64,000 bases of DNA from Streptomyces vilmorinianum (GCF_005517195.1 NZ_CP040244.1:4916001-4980000), one strand, 5' to 3'; shown: positions 43,896 to 52,735, numbered from the stretch's first letter. Translations and numbers: made by a program. Notes: generated by a model from the letters alone, not told the origin.

Positions 43896-45299
43896 CTAGT
43901 TCAGATACTGACAGGTGGATCGGGGGGTGAAGACGCCGTGCCCGGCGCGGCCTGTGAACTTCCGCTGGTCGATGACGAGTTCGCCCCGGGACAGGACCGT
44001 CTCGACCTGTCCGGTGACGGTCTTCCCCTCGTACGCGGAGTAGTCGACGTTCATGTGGTGCGTCTCGACGGACAGGGTCTGTACGGCGTGCGGGTCGTAG
44101 ATCACGACGTCGGCGTCCGCGCCCGGGGCGATCGTGCCCTTCTGCGGGTAGAGCCCGAACATCCGGGCCGGGGTCGCGCAGGCGATCTCGATCCAGCGGC
44201 GGCGGCTGATGTGGCCGTCGACCACGGCCTGGTGGAGCAGGTCCATGCGGTTCTCCACCCCCGGCAGGCCGTTGGGGATACGGGAGAAGTCCCCGCGCCC
44301 CAGCTCCTTCTGGCCCACGAAGCAGAAGGGGCAGTGGTCCGTGGAGACGACCTGGAGGTCGTTGGTCCGCAGGCCGCGCCAGAGCGCCTCCTGGTGCTCG
44401 CGGGGCCTGAGCGGGGTCGAGCAGACGTACTTGGCGCCCTCGAAGTCCGGCTCGGCGAGGTTGTCGGTGGAGAGGAAGAGGTACTGGGGGCAGGTCTCGC
44501 CGAAGACGGGCAGCCCCTTGTCGCGGGCGGCCGCCAGCTCCCGTACCGCCTCGTCGGCGGAGACGTGCACGACGTACAGGGGTGCTCCGGCGACCCGGGC
44601 GAGCTGGATGGCCCGATGGGTGGCCTCGGCCTCCAGGAGGACCTTGCGGACCTCCCCGTGATAGCGGGGGTCGGTCTCCCCGCGGGCCAGGGCCTGTTCG
44701 ACCAGGACGTCGATCGCGATGCCGTTCTCGGCGTGCATCATGATCAGACCGCCGTTGTCGGCGGAGCGCTGCATGGCGCGCAGGATCTGTCCGTCGTCGC
44801 TGTAGAAGACGCCGGGGTAGGCCATGAAGAGCTTGAAGGACGAGACGCCCTCCTGCACGAGCCTGTCCATCTCGTTGAGCGTGTGCTCGTTGACGTCGGA
44901 GAGGATCATGTGGAAGCCGTAGTCGACGGCGCATTTCCCGTCGGCCTTGGCGTACCAGGCGTCGAGTCCTTCGCGCAGGGAGTGGCCGACGCTCTGCACG
45001 GCGAAGTCGATGATCGTGGTGGTGCCGCCCCAGGCGGCGGCCTGTGTGCCGGTCTCGAAGGTGTCGGAGGCGAAGGTGCCGCCGAACGGCAGCTCCATGT
45101 GGGTGTGCGCGTCGACGCCGCCCGGGATGACGTAGCGGTCGGTGGCGTCGATGGTGCGCTCGGCGGTCCAGCCGGCGGCGGCGTCGGAGCCGTGCGCGGC
45201 GAGCGCGGCGATCCGGCCGTCCTCGATCAGGACGTCGGCGTGCAGCTCGTCGGCGGCGGTGACGACGAGACCGCCGCGGATGAGGGTTCGGGTGCTCAC
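43896..45299 (-). CDS. hydA: Dihydropyrimidinase (hydantoinase)
   Basis: Opens the ring of dihydrouracil or dihydrothymine to the N-carbamoyl beta-amino acid. It has 467 residues. The binuclear zinc site is visible: VDAHTHMELPFGG, the carboxylated Lys in SSFKLFMAYPG, MMHAENG, VVHVSADEAVREL, and the late Asp in VSTDHCPFCFVGQK. GTG at 45299 follows GGGGAGAAGCCC. It lies between the aminotransferase and LLM oxidoreductase genes, all on the minus strand. Confidence 0.94.
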   Translation of the reverse strand: MSTRTLIRGGLVVTAADELHADVLIEDGRIAALAAHGSDAAAGWTAERTIDATDRYVIPGGVDAHTHMELPFGGTFASDTFETGTQAAAWGGTTTIIDFAVQSVGHSLREGLDAWYAKADGKCAVDYGFHMILSDVNEHTLNEMDRLVQEGVSSFKLFMAYPGVFYSDDGQILRAMQRSADNGGLIMMHAENGIAIDVLVEQALARGETDPRYHGEVRKVLLEAEATHRAIQLARVAGAPLYVVHVSADEAVRELAAARDKGLPVFGETCPQYLFLSTDNLAEPDFEGAKYVCSTPLRPREHQEALWRGLRTNDLQVVSTDHCPFCFVGQKELGRGDFSRIPNGLPGVENRMDLLHQAVVDGHISRRRWIEIACATPARMFGLYPQKGTIAPGADADVVIYDPHAVQTLSVETHHMNVDYSAYEGKTVTGQVETVLSRGELVIDQRKFTGRAGHGVFTPRSTCQYLN

Positions 45300-45331
45300 G
45301 GGCTTCTCCCCTGGGCCGTGGACGAGGTGAA

Positions 45332-46612
45332 CTACAGGGAACGGAGGGCCTGTTCGAGGATCGCCGCGCCCTCCTCGGCCTCGGCGACGGTGAGCGAGAG
45401 CGGCGGGGCGATCCGCAGGGAGCTGGTGTTGTGGCCCCCTCCCTTGCCGATGAGCAGTCCGTTCTCGCGGGCGGCCTCCAGGACGGCCGAGGCCGCCGCC
45501 GGATCGGCCTCGTCGGTGCCGGGCCGGGTCAGCTCGATCCCGATCATCAGACCGCGGCCGCGGACCTCCCGTACCGCCTCGATGCCCGCGCCGACGGCCC
45601 GCAGCCGCTCGAGCAGCAGGCCGCCGACCCGGCGGGCGTTGCCCTGGAGGTCGTGTTCGAGGAGATAGCCGAGGTTGGCGAGGCCCGCGGCCATGGTGAC
45701 CGGCGAACCGCCGAAGGTGGAGATGGAGTTGGCGTCGAGACAGTTCATGATCTCGGCGCGGGCGACGACTCCGCCGACGGACATGCCGTTGCCGATGCCC
45801 TTGGCGAAGGTGAGCATGTCGGGCGGCCCGTTCTCGCCGTGCGCCTGCCAGCCCCAGAAGTGTTCGCCGGTGCGCCCCCAGCCGGTCTGCACCTCGTCGG
45901 AGATCCACAGGATGCCGTGCCGGTCGAGGACCCGGCGGAAGGCGGCGTAGAGCCCGTCGGGCGGGGAGGTGAAGCCGCCGACGCCCTGGATGGGTTCGGC
46001 GATGAGCGCGGCGACGTCGCGCGTGTGGCCGAGGAGGTCTTCGAGGTCGGCGACGCAGGCCTCGATGAACCGTTCGTCGCTGTACTGCGCGAAGGGGCCG
46101 CGGGTGCGGACGCCGCCGTGCACGTACAGGGTCTGCAGCGGGGAGAGGCCGGTGGGCGACCAGGCGCGGTTGCCGGTGATGCCGACGGTGGAGAAGGAGC
46201 GGCCGTGGTAGCTGTTGCGCATCGCCAGGATCTGGTTGGAGCGGCGGTACGCGGTGGCCAGCAGCAGGGCCGTGTCGTTGGCCTCGGTGCCGGACGTGGT
46301 GAAGAAGACGCGGGCGTCCGGGATGCCGGAGAGGGTGGCGATCCGCTCGGCGAGCTCCACCATGGGGCGGTTGAGGTAGAGCGTGGAGGAGTGGATGATC
46401 CGGCCGGCCTGCTCGCTGACGGCCTTGGTGACCTCGGGCACGGCGTGGGCGGTCATGGTGGTGAGGATGCCGCCGAAGAAGTCGAGGTACTTGTTTCCCT
46501 CGGCGTCCCAGACGTGGCGGCCCTCGCCGTGGGTGAGCTCCAGGGGCTCCTGGTAGTAGAGGGCGACCCAGTCGGGGATGACGGCCTTGTGCCGGTCGTG
46601 GAGGCTCGTCAC
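45332..46612 (-). CDS. Class III PLP aminotransferase (beta-alanine/3-aminoisobutyrate:pyruvate type)
   Basis: A 426-residue omega-aminotransferase related to AGXT2. Motifs are FFTTSGTEANDTALLLATAY, ALIAEPIQGVGGFTSPPDGL, WISDEVQTGWGRTGEHFW, and the PLP lysine in LTFAKGIGNGMSVGG. It should convert beta-alanine or 3-aminoisobutyrate, the products of ureidopropionase, to the semialdehyde. Its GTG start overlaps the stop of the ureidopropionase gene (GTGA). Operon context supports this substrate more than the sequence alone does. Confidence 0.9.
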   Translation of the reverse strand: MTSLHDRHKAVIPDWVALYYQEPLELTHGEGRHVWDAEGNKYLDFFGGILTTMTAHAVPEVTKAVSEQAGRIIHSSTLYLNRPMVELAERIATLSGIPDARVFFTTSGTEANDTALLLATAYRRSNQILAMRNSYHGRSFSTVGITGNRAWSPTGLSPLQTLYVHGGVRTRGPFAQYSDERFIEACVADLEDLLGHTRDVAALIAEPIQGVGGFTSPPDGLYAAFRRVLDRHGILWISDEVQTGWGRTGEHFWGWQAHGENGPPDMLTFAKGIGNGMSVGGVVARAEIMNCLDANSISTFGGSPVTMAAGLANLGYLLEHDLQGNARRVGGLLLERLRAVGAGIEAVREVRGRGLMIGIELTRPGTDEADPAAASAVLEAARENGLLIGKGGGHNTSSLRIAPPLSLTVAEAEEGAAILEQALRSL

Positions 46613-47451
46613 GGCTGCACCAGCCCGTCGTACGCGTCGGGGCGGCGGTCGCGGTAGAAGGCCCACTGCTGCCGCACCTCGTCGATGAGGCGGAAGTCGA
46701 GGTCGCGGACGACGAGTTCCTCGGCCTTGTCGGAGGCGACCTCGCCGACGAACTGGCCGCGCGGGTCGACGAAGTAGCTGGTGCCGTAGAAGTCGTTGTC
46801 GCCGTACTCCTCCTGCCCGACCCGGTTGATGGCGGCGACGAAGTACTCGTTGGCGACGGCGGCGGCGGGCTGCTCCAGCTGCCAGAGGTAGGAGGAGAGA
46901 CCGCGCGAGGTGGCGGACGGGTTGTACACCAACTGCGCTCCGTTGAGGCCGAGTTGGCGCCAGCCCTCCGGGAAGTGGCGGTCGTAGCAGATGTAGACGC
47001 CGACCTTGCCGACGGCGGTGTCGAAGACCGGCCAGCCGGCGTTGCCGGGGCGGAAGTAGTACTTCTCCCAGAAGCCCTTCACCTGGGGGATGTGGTGCTT
47101 GCGGTACTTGCCGAGGTAGGAGCCGTCGGCGTCGATGACGGCGGCGGTGTTGTAGTAGAAGCCGGAGTCCTCGATCTCGAAGACGGGGACGACGATCACC
47201 ATGCCGGTCTCGCGGGCGAGCTCCCGCATCCGCGTGACGGTCGGCCCGTCCGGGACGGGCTCGGCCCAGCGGTAGTGCTCGGGCTCCTGCACCTGGCAGA
47301 AGTACGGAGCGTTGAACACCTCCTGGAATCCGATGACCTTGGCGCCCTGCCGGGCCGCCTCGCGGGCGTACTCCTCATGCTTGGCGATCATGGATTCGGT
47401 GTCGCCGGTCCAGGTCGCCTGGACGAGTGCGGCGCGTACGACGTCGGTCAT
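46609..47451 (-). CDS. Beta-ureidopropionase-like nitrilase family hydrolase
   Basis: Hydrolyses N-carbamoyl-beta-alanine to beta-alanine, CO2 and NH3. It has 280 residues. The Glu-Lys-Cys triad is in IGFQEVFNAPYF, YRKHHIPQ and GVYICYDRHFPEG. ATG at 47451 follows AAGGAG. It is the first gene of the operon. Overlapping palindromes at 47484-47509 lie 33 bp before its start. Confidence 0.92.
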   Translation of the reverse strand: MTDVVRAALVQATWTGDTESMIAKHEEYAREAARQGAKVIGFQEVFNAPYFCQVQEPEHYRWAEPVPDGPTVTRMRELARETGMVIVVPVFEIEDSGFYYNTAAVIDADGSYLGKYRKHHIPQVKGFWEKYYFRPGNAGWPVFDTAVGKVGVYICYDRHFPEGWRQLGLNGAQLVYNPSATSRGLSSYLWQLEQPAAAVANEYFVAAINRVGQEEYGDNDFYGTSYFVDPRGQFVGEVASDKAEELVVRDLDFRLIDEVRQQWAFYRDRRPDAYDGLVQP

Positions 47452-47483
47452 GAGCTGCTCCTTCGGCACGGCGTCAGAGAGCC

Positions 47484-47509
47484 TCTACGCACGTAGACAC
47501 GGTGCGTAG
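47484..47509. promoter_or_regulatory. Nested palindromes before the pyrimidine-catabolism operon
   Basis: CTACGCAC at 47485-47492 and GTGCGTAG at 47502-47509 are exact inverted repeats. A second dyad, TCTACG-CA-CGTAGA, spans 47484-47497. They lie in the promoter region of the ureidopropionase gene and may be alternative sites for a substrate-responsive repressor. The 2-bp spacer separates the inner dyad from the BlaI-type sites. Confidence 0.55.
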
Positions 47510-47689
47510 GAGGAGAACGTAAGCCCCGTCACATCCCGGAGCAAGACCACCGCCGTGAACCGCCGGAGTCGATCATGTTTCTTACCCGAGTGGTCCACGT
47601 CGGACACGCACCGACACGTCACGGTGCGTTCCTGACGCAACCCGGACCGGCCGCCGTCGAGTTCCGCGGTACGTCGTTTCTCCTCCGCG

Positions 47690-48958
47690 TCAGGCTCCCG
47701 CGAGGCCCCCGACGCGCAGGGCGTGCAGGAGGTCCCGCTCGCGGGCCGGGGACACCGTACGGGCGGCCGCGAGGAGTTGGGGGACGAGGCCGTGGGGGTC
47801 GGCGGCGGCGAGGTGGGCGGCGTCCTCGGGCGTGCGGACCCGGACGAAGGCGGTGAGCAGGGCGTGGGCCTCGCGGTGGTGGTCCTCGGCGTGCAGGGCG
47901 GCGCAGGCGCCGGCCAGCTCCTCCACGGGGCGGGCGACCCCCTGGCGCAGCAGCTGGTCGCAGTCCGCGGACCGGCCCGCGTCGGCGAGCGCCCCGGCGA
48001 CGGCGGCGAGCCGTCCGGGCGGCAGCGAGGCCGCCTCCCAGAGCAGGGTGGCCCAGTCCGCGCCGAGGCCGACGCGGTGCAGTTCCGCCGCGAGCGCCGG
48101 CAGCCAGGCGGGCGGACCGGCCACCGCCTCGCAGAGCAGCGCGTGCGCCTCGCCGCTGCGGCCCTGGGCGCGCAGCCGCTGGAGGGCGTAGACCGCGTTC
48201 CCGGCCGCCCGCGCCGCCTCCGCGGCGACCTCGCGCGGGACGGTACGGGGCGCGGGGGCGGCCGGCGCCTCGGATCCGCCGAACCGGGCGCCGCGCGGGG
48301 CCGCGCCGGCGACCGGCAGGTCGGGTACGGGTACGGCCTCCTGGACCTCCTCGGCCTCGTCCAGCCATGCGTACCGGGCTCCCCGGGGCCGCCGCTTGGG
48401 CGGGGCGGGGGCGGGTGGCGGGGGCGGTGCGTGCGCCGGTACGGGGACCGGCGCGGGATCGTCGTCCGCCCCGAGCGCCGCGAGTCGCGACGTCAGCTCC
48501 GCGATGCGCGCCGTCGCACGGGCGTGATCGTCCTGGGTCCAGGCCAGTTCGCCGTTCAGCCGGGCGGCGTCCGGGGAGGCCGGGGCCGCGCGCAGCTGGG
48601 CGCCGAGTTCCTGGGAGCGGGTCTCGGCGTACCGCCGCTCCCGCTCCATCGCCGCGAGGCGCTCGCGCAGCGCCTCCGCTCCGCCCGGCCGCCGGTCGTG
48701 CGCGGCGGCCGCCGCGTCGTACAGGGCCCTCGCCCGGGCGGCCTGCGGCCCGACGGCCGGCTCCCCCAGGTCCTGGAGCAGGGATTCGACGACGTCCCAG
48801 GGCAGGATCTCCGTACCGTCGAAGCAGGCCCGCAGGCCCTCCGGGTCCCGGCTCGCGAAGACCCCGTACCAGCCCTCCCCCGGCCGCAGGCGGGTCGCCA
48901 GTTCTCTGAGATAGCGCGCGAACGCGCCGACCTCCACCGGGAGTTGATACACCGTCAT
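47690..48958 (-). CDS. Hypothetical coiled-coil protein with helical-repeat C-terminus
   Basis: A 422-residue protein of unknown function. After an N-terminal domain (MTVYQLPVEVGAFARYLREL, WYGVFASRDPEGLRACFDGT) comes a coiled coil (about 95-160, LRERLAAMERERRYAETRSQ), a proline-rich linker (PVPVPAHAPPPPPAPAPPKR) with two basic RGARYAWLDE/RGARFGGSE motifs, and an Ala/Leu-rich C-terminal half resembling TPR-like helical repeats. No enzyme motifs or membrane segments are visible. It appears monocistronic and faces away from the F420-type oxidoreductase gene's promoter. Confidence 0.72.
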   Translation of the reverse strand: MTVYQLPVEVGAFARYLRELATRLRPGEGWYGVFASRDPEGLRACFDGTEILPWDVVESLLQDLGEPAVGPQAARARALYDAAAAAHDRRPGGAEALRERLAAMERERRYAETRSQELGAQLRAAPASPDAARLNGELAWTQDDHARATARIAELTSRLAALGADDDPAPVPVPAHAPPPPPAPAPPKRRPRGARYAWLDEAEEVQEAVPVPDLPVAGAAPRGARFGGSEAPAAPAPRTVPREVAAEAARAAGNAVYALQRLRAQGRSGEAHALLCEAVAGPPAWLPALAAELHRVGLGADWATLLWEAASLPPGRLAAVAGALADAGRSADCDQLLRQGVARPVEELAGACAALHAEDHHREAHALLTAFVRVRTPEDAAHLAAADPHGLVPQLLAAARTVSPARERDLLHALRVGGLAGA

Positions 48959-49078
48959 ATCGTCCGCACCACCCGCGTACTCGACTGGAACCTTCCGGTC
49001 CGCAGGTATTCGACCCCAGTCGTGTTACGGGACGGCTACAGACTGTTTTCGGGCGGGGCCCGCCTCGCGGCGAACGGG

Positions 49079-49471
49079 TCAGAACGTCACGGCGATCCCC
49101 GTGTGCGGACGCTTGCCCAGCCGGGCGATCATGGCGGGCCAGTCGACGACCCGGAACTGCCACGTGTACTTGCGCGCCAACAGCTTCCGCACCCTCCGCA
49201 GCTCCTCCCCCTCCAGAAGCCGGGCGGTCCCCTCCAACCGCACCGCACCCTCCTCGACCTTCCCGCGCACATCGCACACCGCGACCACGGCGCGGGGGTC
49301 GTTCCGCAACCGCTTGACCTTCCAGGAGTCGCTGCGCGTCCAGGCGTACAGCTCGTCGCCCTCCACCGCGTACCAGACAGGGGTCGCCACCCCGGTCCCG
49401 TTCTTACGGAAGGTGGTCAGGCTGACGTAGCGGCCGCGCCGGAGCTCGTCGGGGATCACGTGGGGCGTCAT
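49079..49471 (-). CDS. PPOX-class F420/flavin-dependent oxidoreductase
   Basis: A 130-residue split beta-barrel protein: RRGRYVSLTTFRKNGTGVAT, PVWYAVEGDELYAWTRSDSW, KVKRLRNDPRAVVAVCDVRG. This matches the small PPOX family (Rv2061c-like) that binds F420 or FMN. The natural substrate is unknown. It is convergent with nothing and lies 30 bp from the tnpB remnant on the same strand. Confidence 0.85.
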   Translation of the reverse strand: MTPHVIPDELRRGRYVSLTTFRKNGTGVATPVWYAVEGDELYAWTRSDSWKVKRLRNDPRAVVAVCDVRGKVEEGAVRLEGTARLLEGEELRRVRKLLARKYTWQFRVVDWPAMIARLGKRPHTGIAVTF

Positions 49472-49501
49472 GCGGCCGAGCCTACGCAGGTAGCGGATTC
49501 G

Positions 49502-50534
49502 TCACCGCGTCAGGGCGCCTCGCAGGTCCCCGCCCGCCGCGATCTCCGGGACGCCAAAGCCCAGTACCGTTGAATTGACGCGCTTCCCGCCCTGACGGGC
49601 GAGAGTTCCCTCCACGATCACCTGACCGTCCGGGTGGCTTCCTGCTTCTTCGTGCGGTGCCGGGACTTTCGTCCGGGTCTTACCTGCGCTCTGCGAGGCG
49701 TTTAGCCTGTCCGCCCGTCCGGCGGCCAGGGTGTTCTTGGATGCGTTGTCGTCGCGGTCGTGGATGGTCCCACACGCCTTGCACGTCCACTCCCGGACAT
49801 GGAGAGGCTTCGGGCCGTCCTTGACGCCGCAGGCGGAGCAGTCCTGGGAGGTCGGCTCGAAGCGGCCGATCTTCCCGAAATAGCGGCCGTGCTTGGCGGC
49901 CTTGTACTCCAGCATGTTCACGAACTGGGACCATCCGGCGTCGTACACGGACTTGGCCAACCGGGTGCGGGCGAGACCGGACACCGCGAGGTCTTCCACA
50001 TACACCGCTTGGTTGTCGCGGATGAGGCGTATGGATGCCTTGTGGCGAAAGTCCCGGCGCCGGTCGGCCACTTTGGCGTGCTGTCGGGCGACCTTGATCC
50101 TGGCCTTGGCCCGATTCTTTCCCGCGCGGCGCAGGAACTTCGGCGAGGAGATCCTTGTGCCGTCGGACAGAACAGCGAACGTGGACAGTCCGAGGTCGAT
50201 ACCGGCCTCGGTGTCCACCTCTGGCAGGACGTCCGGCACGGTGTCCACGACGAAACTCATGAAGTACCGGCCGGACGAATCCTTGAGATTCTTGTAGGCG
50301 GCCTCCAGATCCCGCAGGGCCTGCTGCAGCACGACCGCCGACACATCGGCCAGCCACGCACGCTTCTCGGTGCGCTTGACCCGCGTAATGCGAACCTTCG
50401 ACAGTTCGGCCGACTTCACATACGGCAGACCCGCCGCATGAGCTTCTCTACGCTCACGCAGACACGAAAGCCTGAGCAAGCGCGGCGCGCTGTCGGGCAT
50501 CTGGATAGACCCGGTAGTTGTAGCGAAGCTGCAT
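49502..50534 (-). pseudogene. tnpB: Degenerate IS200/IS605-type TnpB (RNA-guided nuclease) with internal deletions
   Basis: The N-terminus starts at ATG 50534 (MQLRYNYRVYPDARQRAALA) and hits a stop after 25 codons. The main frame resumes with CLRERREAHAAGLPYVKSAE, so a deletion with frameshift lies near 50460-50475. Compared with usual TnpB proteins of about 400 residues, two further in-frame gaps are apparent, at DLEAAYKN/LKDSSGRYF (roughly 60-70 residues missing) and RRAGKNRAKARIK (roughly 18). RuvC motifs survive: GIDLGLSTFAVL, VYVEDLAVSGLARTRL, and DRDDNASKNTLAAGR. The zinc finger CSAC...CKAC is intact. No TnpA gene is adjacent. Confidence 0.75.
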
Positions 50535-50624
50535 GTACGGCACTTTCCGAGGCGGCAGGTGGCCGGCGTCGATCATCTCGCCCGAGATCGCCCACGCCGT
50601 CGCGGGCGTCGGCTCCTTCCCCGT

Positions 50625-51029
50625 CTACCCGAGTTCACCGAGACGGAGGGCATCCCTTATCTCGCTGAGCTTCGCGGTCGTGGCCGGGGTCCGCTCCTGC
50701 GCTTGTTCAGCGAGTCGGAGGGCGTCGTCAATCTCGCTGAGCTTCACGGAGGACAGGACGGCCGCCCGCTCTATCAGGTCGTCCCGGGACACAGTGGTCA
50801 GCCACGTGCACGGGGTGAAGCCTGGACGCGGGAACGCGAGCCGCAGCACGCCTTCGAACGGCAGTCCTTCACCGGCGCCGACCGTCACTTCGATGCCCAG
50901 ACCGCTGATGTCGACGCCCGCCGGAGCGACGACCTGCATCACCCGGATCCCGGACGTGTCGTCTCCCGACAGCAGTACGACCAACCTCCGCTCGTCGAAC
51001 TGGACCCACCAGACTTCGCCACGTTGCAC
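50625..51029 (-). CDS. MazF/PemK-like toxin with duplicated C-terminal helix
   Basis: A 134-residue protein with the MazF/PemK opening VQRGEVWWVQFDERRLVVLL followed by LPFEGVLRLAFPRPGFTPCT and WLTTVSRDDLIER. It would cleave mRNA in the cytosol. The C-terminal helix VKLSEIDDALRLAEQ occurs twice: a second copy, AKLSEIRDALRLGEL, is appended, indicating an internal tandem duplication. GTG at 51029 follows GGAGG. No antitoxin ORF is next to it; the IS701-type element begins about 50 bp upstream and may have removed or displaced it. Confidence 0.65.
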   Translation of the reverse strand: MQRGEVWWVQFDERRLVVLLSGDDTSGIRVMQVVAPAGVDISGLGIEVTVGAGEGLPFEGVLRLAFPRPGFTPCTWLTTVSRDDLIERAAVLSSVKLSEIDDALRLAEQAQERTPATTAKLSEIRDALRLGELG

Positions 51030-51081
51030 AAGTCCTCCAGACACATGACGGCAGGCAGACGCTGCGCGACCCTGACGCGCT

Positions 51082-52428
51082 GTGGAGACGGGTGCGGCCA
51101 CCGTTGATCATCGGTGTGTGAAGACTGAAGATCATGCGGTGGCCGCGGGTCACAGCGTAGACCCTGCCCGCTGGCAGGAGGCGTTCGAGGGCCTGATGGC
51201 CCGGATCGCGGGCCGGTTCGCACGGGTCGAACCCCGACGTCAGGTCGGGCGGTTGGTGCTCGGGCTGCTGTCGGACCTGCCGCGCAAGAACTGCTGGACC
51301 ATCGCAGAGTGGGCCGCAGAGAGCACCCCGGACGGCATGCAGCACCTGCTCGGGCGTGCCAAGTGGGACGCCGACCAGGTCCGCGACGACGTGCGGGCCT
51401 ACGTGGTGGAGCATCTGCGGGACGACCAGGCGGTTCTGGTGGTCGACGAGATCGGCGACGTGAAGAAGGGCACCGACACCGTCGGTGTCCAGCGCCAGTA
51501 CACCGGCACCGCGGGCAGGATCGAGAACGCGCAGGTCGCCGTCTATCTCGTCTACGCCGGCCGCCGCGGACACGCCGCGGTAGACCGGGAACTGTACGTT
51601 CCGCGTTCCTGGACCTCGGACCCGACCGCTGCCGGGCCGCCGGACTCGGTGACAAGACCGAATTCGCGACCAAACCGCAGCTTGCCGCCCGCATGGTCAC
51701 CCGATTCCTGGACGCCGGGCGCCGGGCCGCCTGGCTCGCGGGAGACGAGGTCCACGGCGGCAACCCGACGCTACGCGCCGCGCTGGAAGACGGCATCCGC
51801 TACGTCCTCGCGGCGGCCTGCTCGCACGAAGTCACCACAGGCGCCCGGAAGTTCCGCGCGGACACGCTGGCCAGGAAGGTGCCCAAGAGGGCCTGGCAGA
51901 AGCTGTCCGCAGGGAGCGGAGCCAAGGGCCACCGCTTCTACGACTGGGCCGTCATCGACCTCACCGACCCCCGGCCCGGGAGCCGGCAGTTGCTGATCCG
52001 CCGCAACCGCAGCACCGGCGAACTCGCGTACTACCGCTGCTACTCGCCGGCCGCCGCAGTGCCGCTAACCACCCTGGTGCGCGTCGCTGGATCAAGGTGG
52101 CGGGTCGAGGAGTTCTTCCAGTCCGGCAAGGGCCTGGCGGCCTTGGACGAGCACCAGGTCCGCCGCTACCCGTCCTGGTCCCGCTGGGTCACCCTGGCCA
52201 TGCTCGCGCACGCCTTCCTCACCGTCGTCCGCGCGAACGAACACGACCGCGATCCCGCACCAGACGCCCTCATACCGCTCACGCAACGAGATCCAACGGC
52301 TGTCCATCACGCTCGTCATCCGGCCCGCCTTTGACACGGTCCACCGGCTCGGCTGGTCCGACCGGCGACGCCGCCACCAGGCCCGATCCCAGACCAGCCG
52401 CTACCGGCGGCAAGCCGCTCGAACGTGA
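51082..52428 (+). mobile_element. IS701-type insertion sequence, transposase broken by two frameshifts
   Basis: The coherent protein runs through three frames. Part 1 (to about 51620) has VDPARWQEAFEGLMARIAGR, FARVEPRRQVGRLVLGLLSD and the DDE Asp in VLVVDEIGDVKKGTDTVGVQ. A one-base loss near 51620-51635 shifts to part 2, DKTEFATKPQLAARMVTRFL, AAWLAGDEVHGGNPTLRAAL and RWRVEEFFQSGKGLAALDEH with the catalytic Glu. A second shift near 52280-52290 leads to IRPAFDTVHRLGWSDRRRRH ending at 52428. The right end probably lies near 52440-52450. I could not define matched terminal inverted repeats. Confidence 0.75.
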
Positions 52429-52451
52429 AGATCACGATTACTGCTGGAGTG

Positions 52452-52703
52452 CTAGAGCGGCACCAGGGCGCACCGTACGACGATCTCGTCCATCGAGAGG
52501 CCCAGGACCCCCGCCAGCGCCGCGACGGTGAAGAAGGCGGGGGTCGGGGCCCGGCCGGTCTCGATCTTGCGGAGCGTCTCCGCGGAGAGTCCGGCGGCCG
52601 CGGCGATCTCGACCATGGACCGGCCGCCGCGGGCCTCGCGCAGGAGGAGGCCGAGCCGCTCGCCGCGTTCGCGCTCTTCGGGGGTCAGGGGTGTACGCAC
52701 CAT
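52452..52703 (-). CDS. XRE-family helix-turn-helix regulator
   Basis: An 83-residue regulator consisting of one HTH_3 domain: EERERGERLGLLLREARGGR, MVEIAAAAGLSAETLRKIET. The ATG at 52703 is preceded only 6 nt upstream by a TAGAAT -10 hexamer, so the mRNA is probably leaderless. It is divergent from the methionine aminopeptidase gene, with 32 bp between the two ATGs and a perfect ATACCGGTAT palindrome between the two -10 regions. It likely represses both genes. Confidence 0.87.
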   Translation of the reverse strand: MVRTPLTPEERERGERLGLLLREARGGRSMVEIAAAAGLSAETLRKIETGRAPTPAFFTVAALAGVLGLSMDEIVVRCALVPL

Positions 52704-52715
52704 GACACCATTCTA

Positions 52716-52725
52716 ATACCGGTAT
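52716..52725. promoter_or_regulatory. Palindromic operator ATACCGGTAT between back-to-back leaderless promoters
   Basis: The 10-bp palindrome overlaps the -10 hexamer of the methionine aminopeptidase gene (TATAGT, 52723-52728) and abuts the opposite TAGAAT. Each hexamer ends 6-7 nt before its ATG. The adjacent XRE protein is the obvious candidate binder. Confidence 0.65.
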
Positions 52726-52735
52726 AGTAATTGGC

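Noticed and set aside
43896..45908. Dihydropyrimidinase start far upstream at about 45908
   Set aside because: The extra residues are Arg/Gly-rich shadows of the aminotransferase gene; GTG at 45299 has a good ribosome-binding site and matches family length.
47484..47497. TCTACGCACGTAGA as a sixth BlaI-type operator
   Set aside because: The spacer is 2 bp instead of 4, the inner bases differ, and it belongs to a pyrimidine-catabolism operon 6 kb away from the repressor.
51040..52450. Defined terminal inverted repeats of the IS701-type element
   Set aside because: No convincing match between the left and right ends could be found by eye, so only the transposase span is given.
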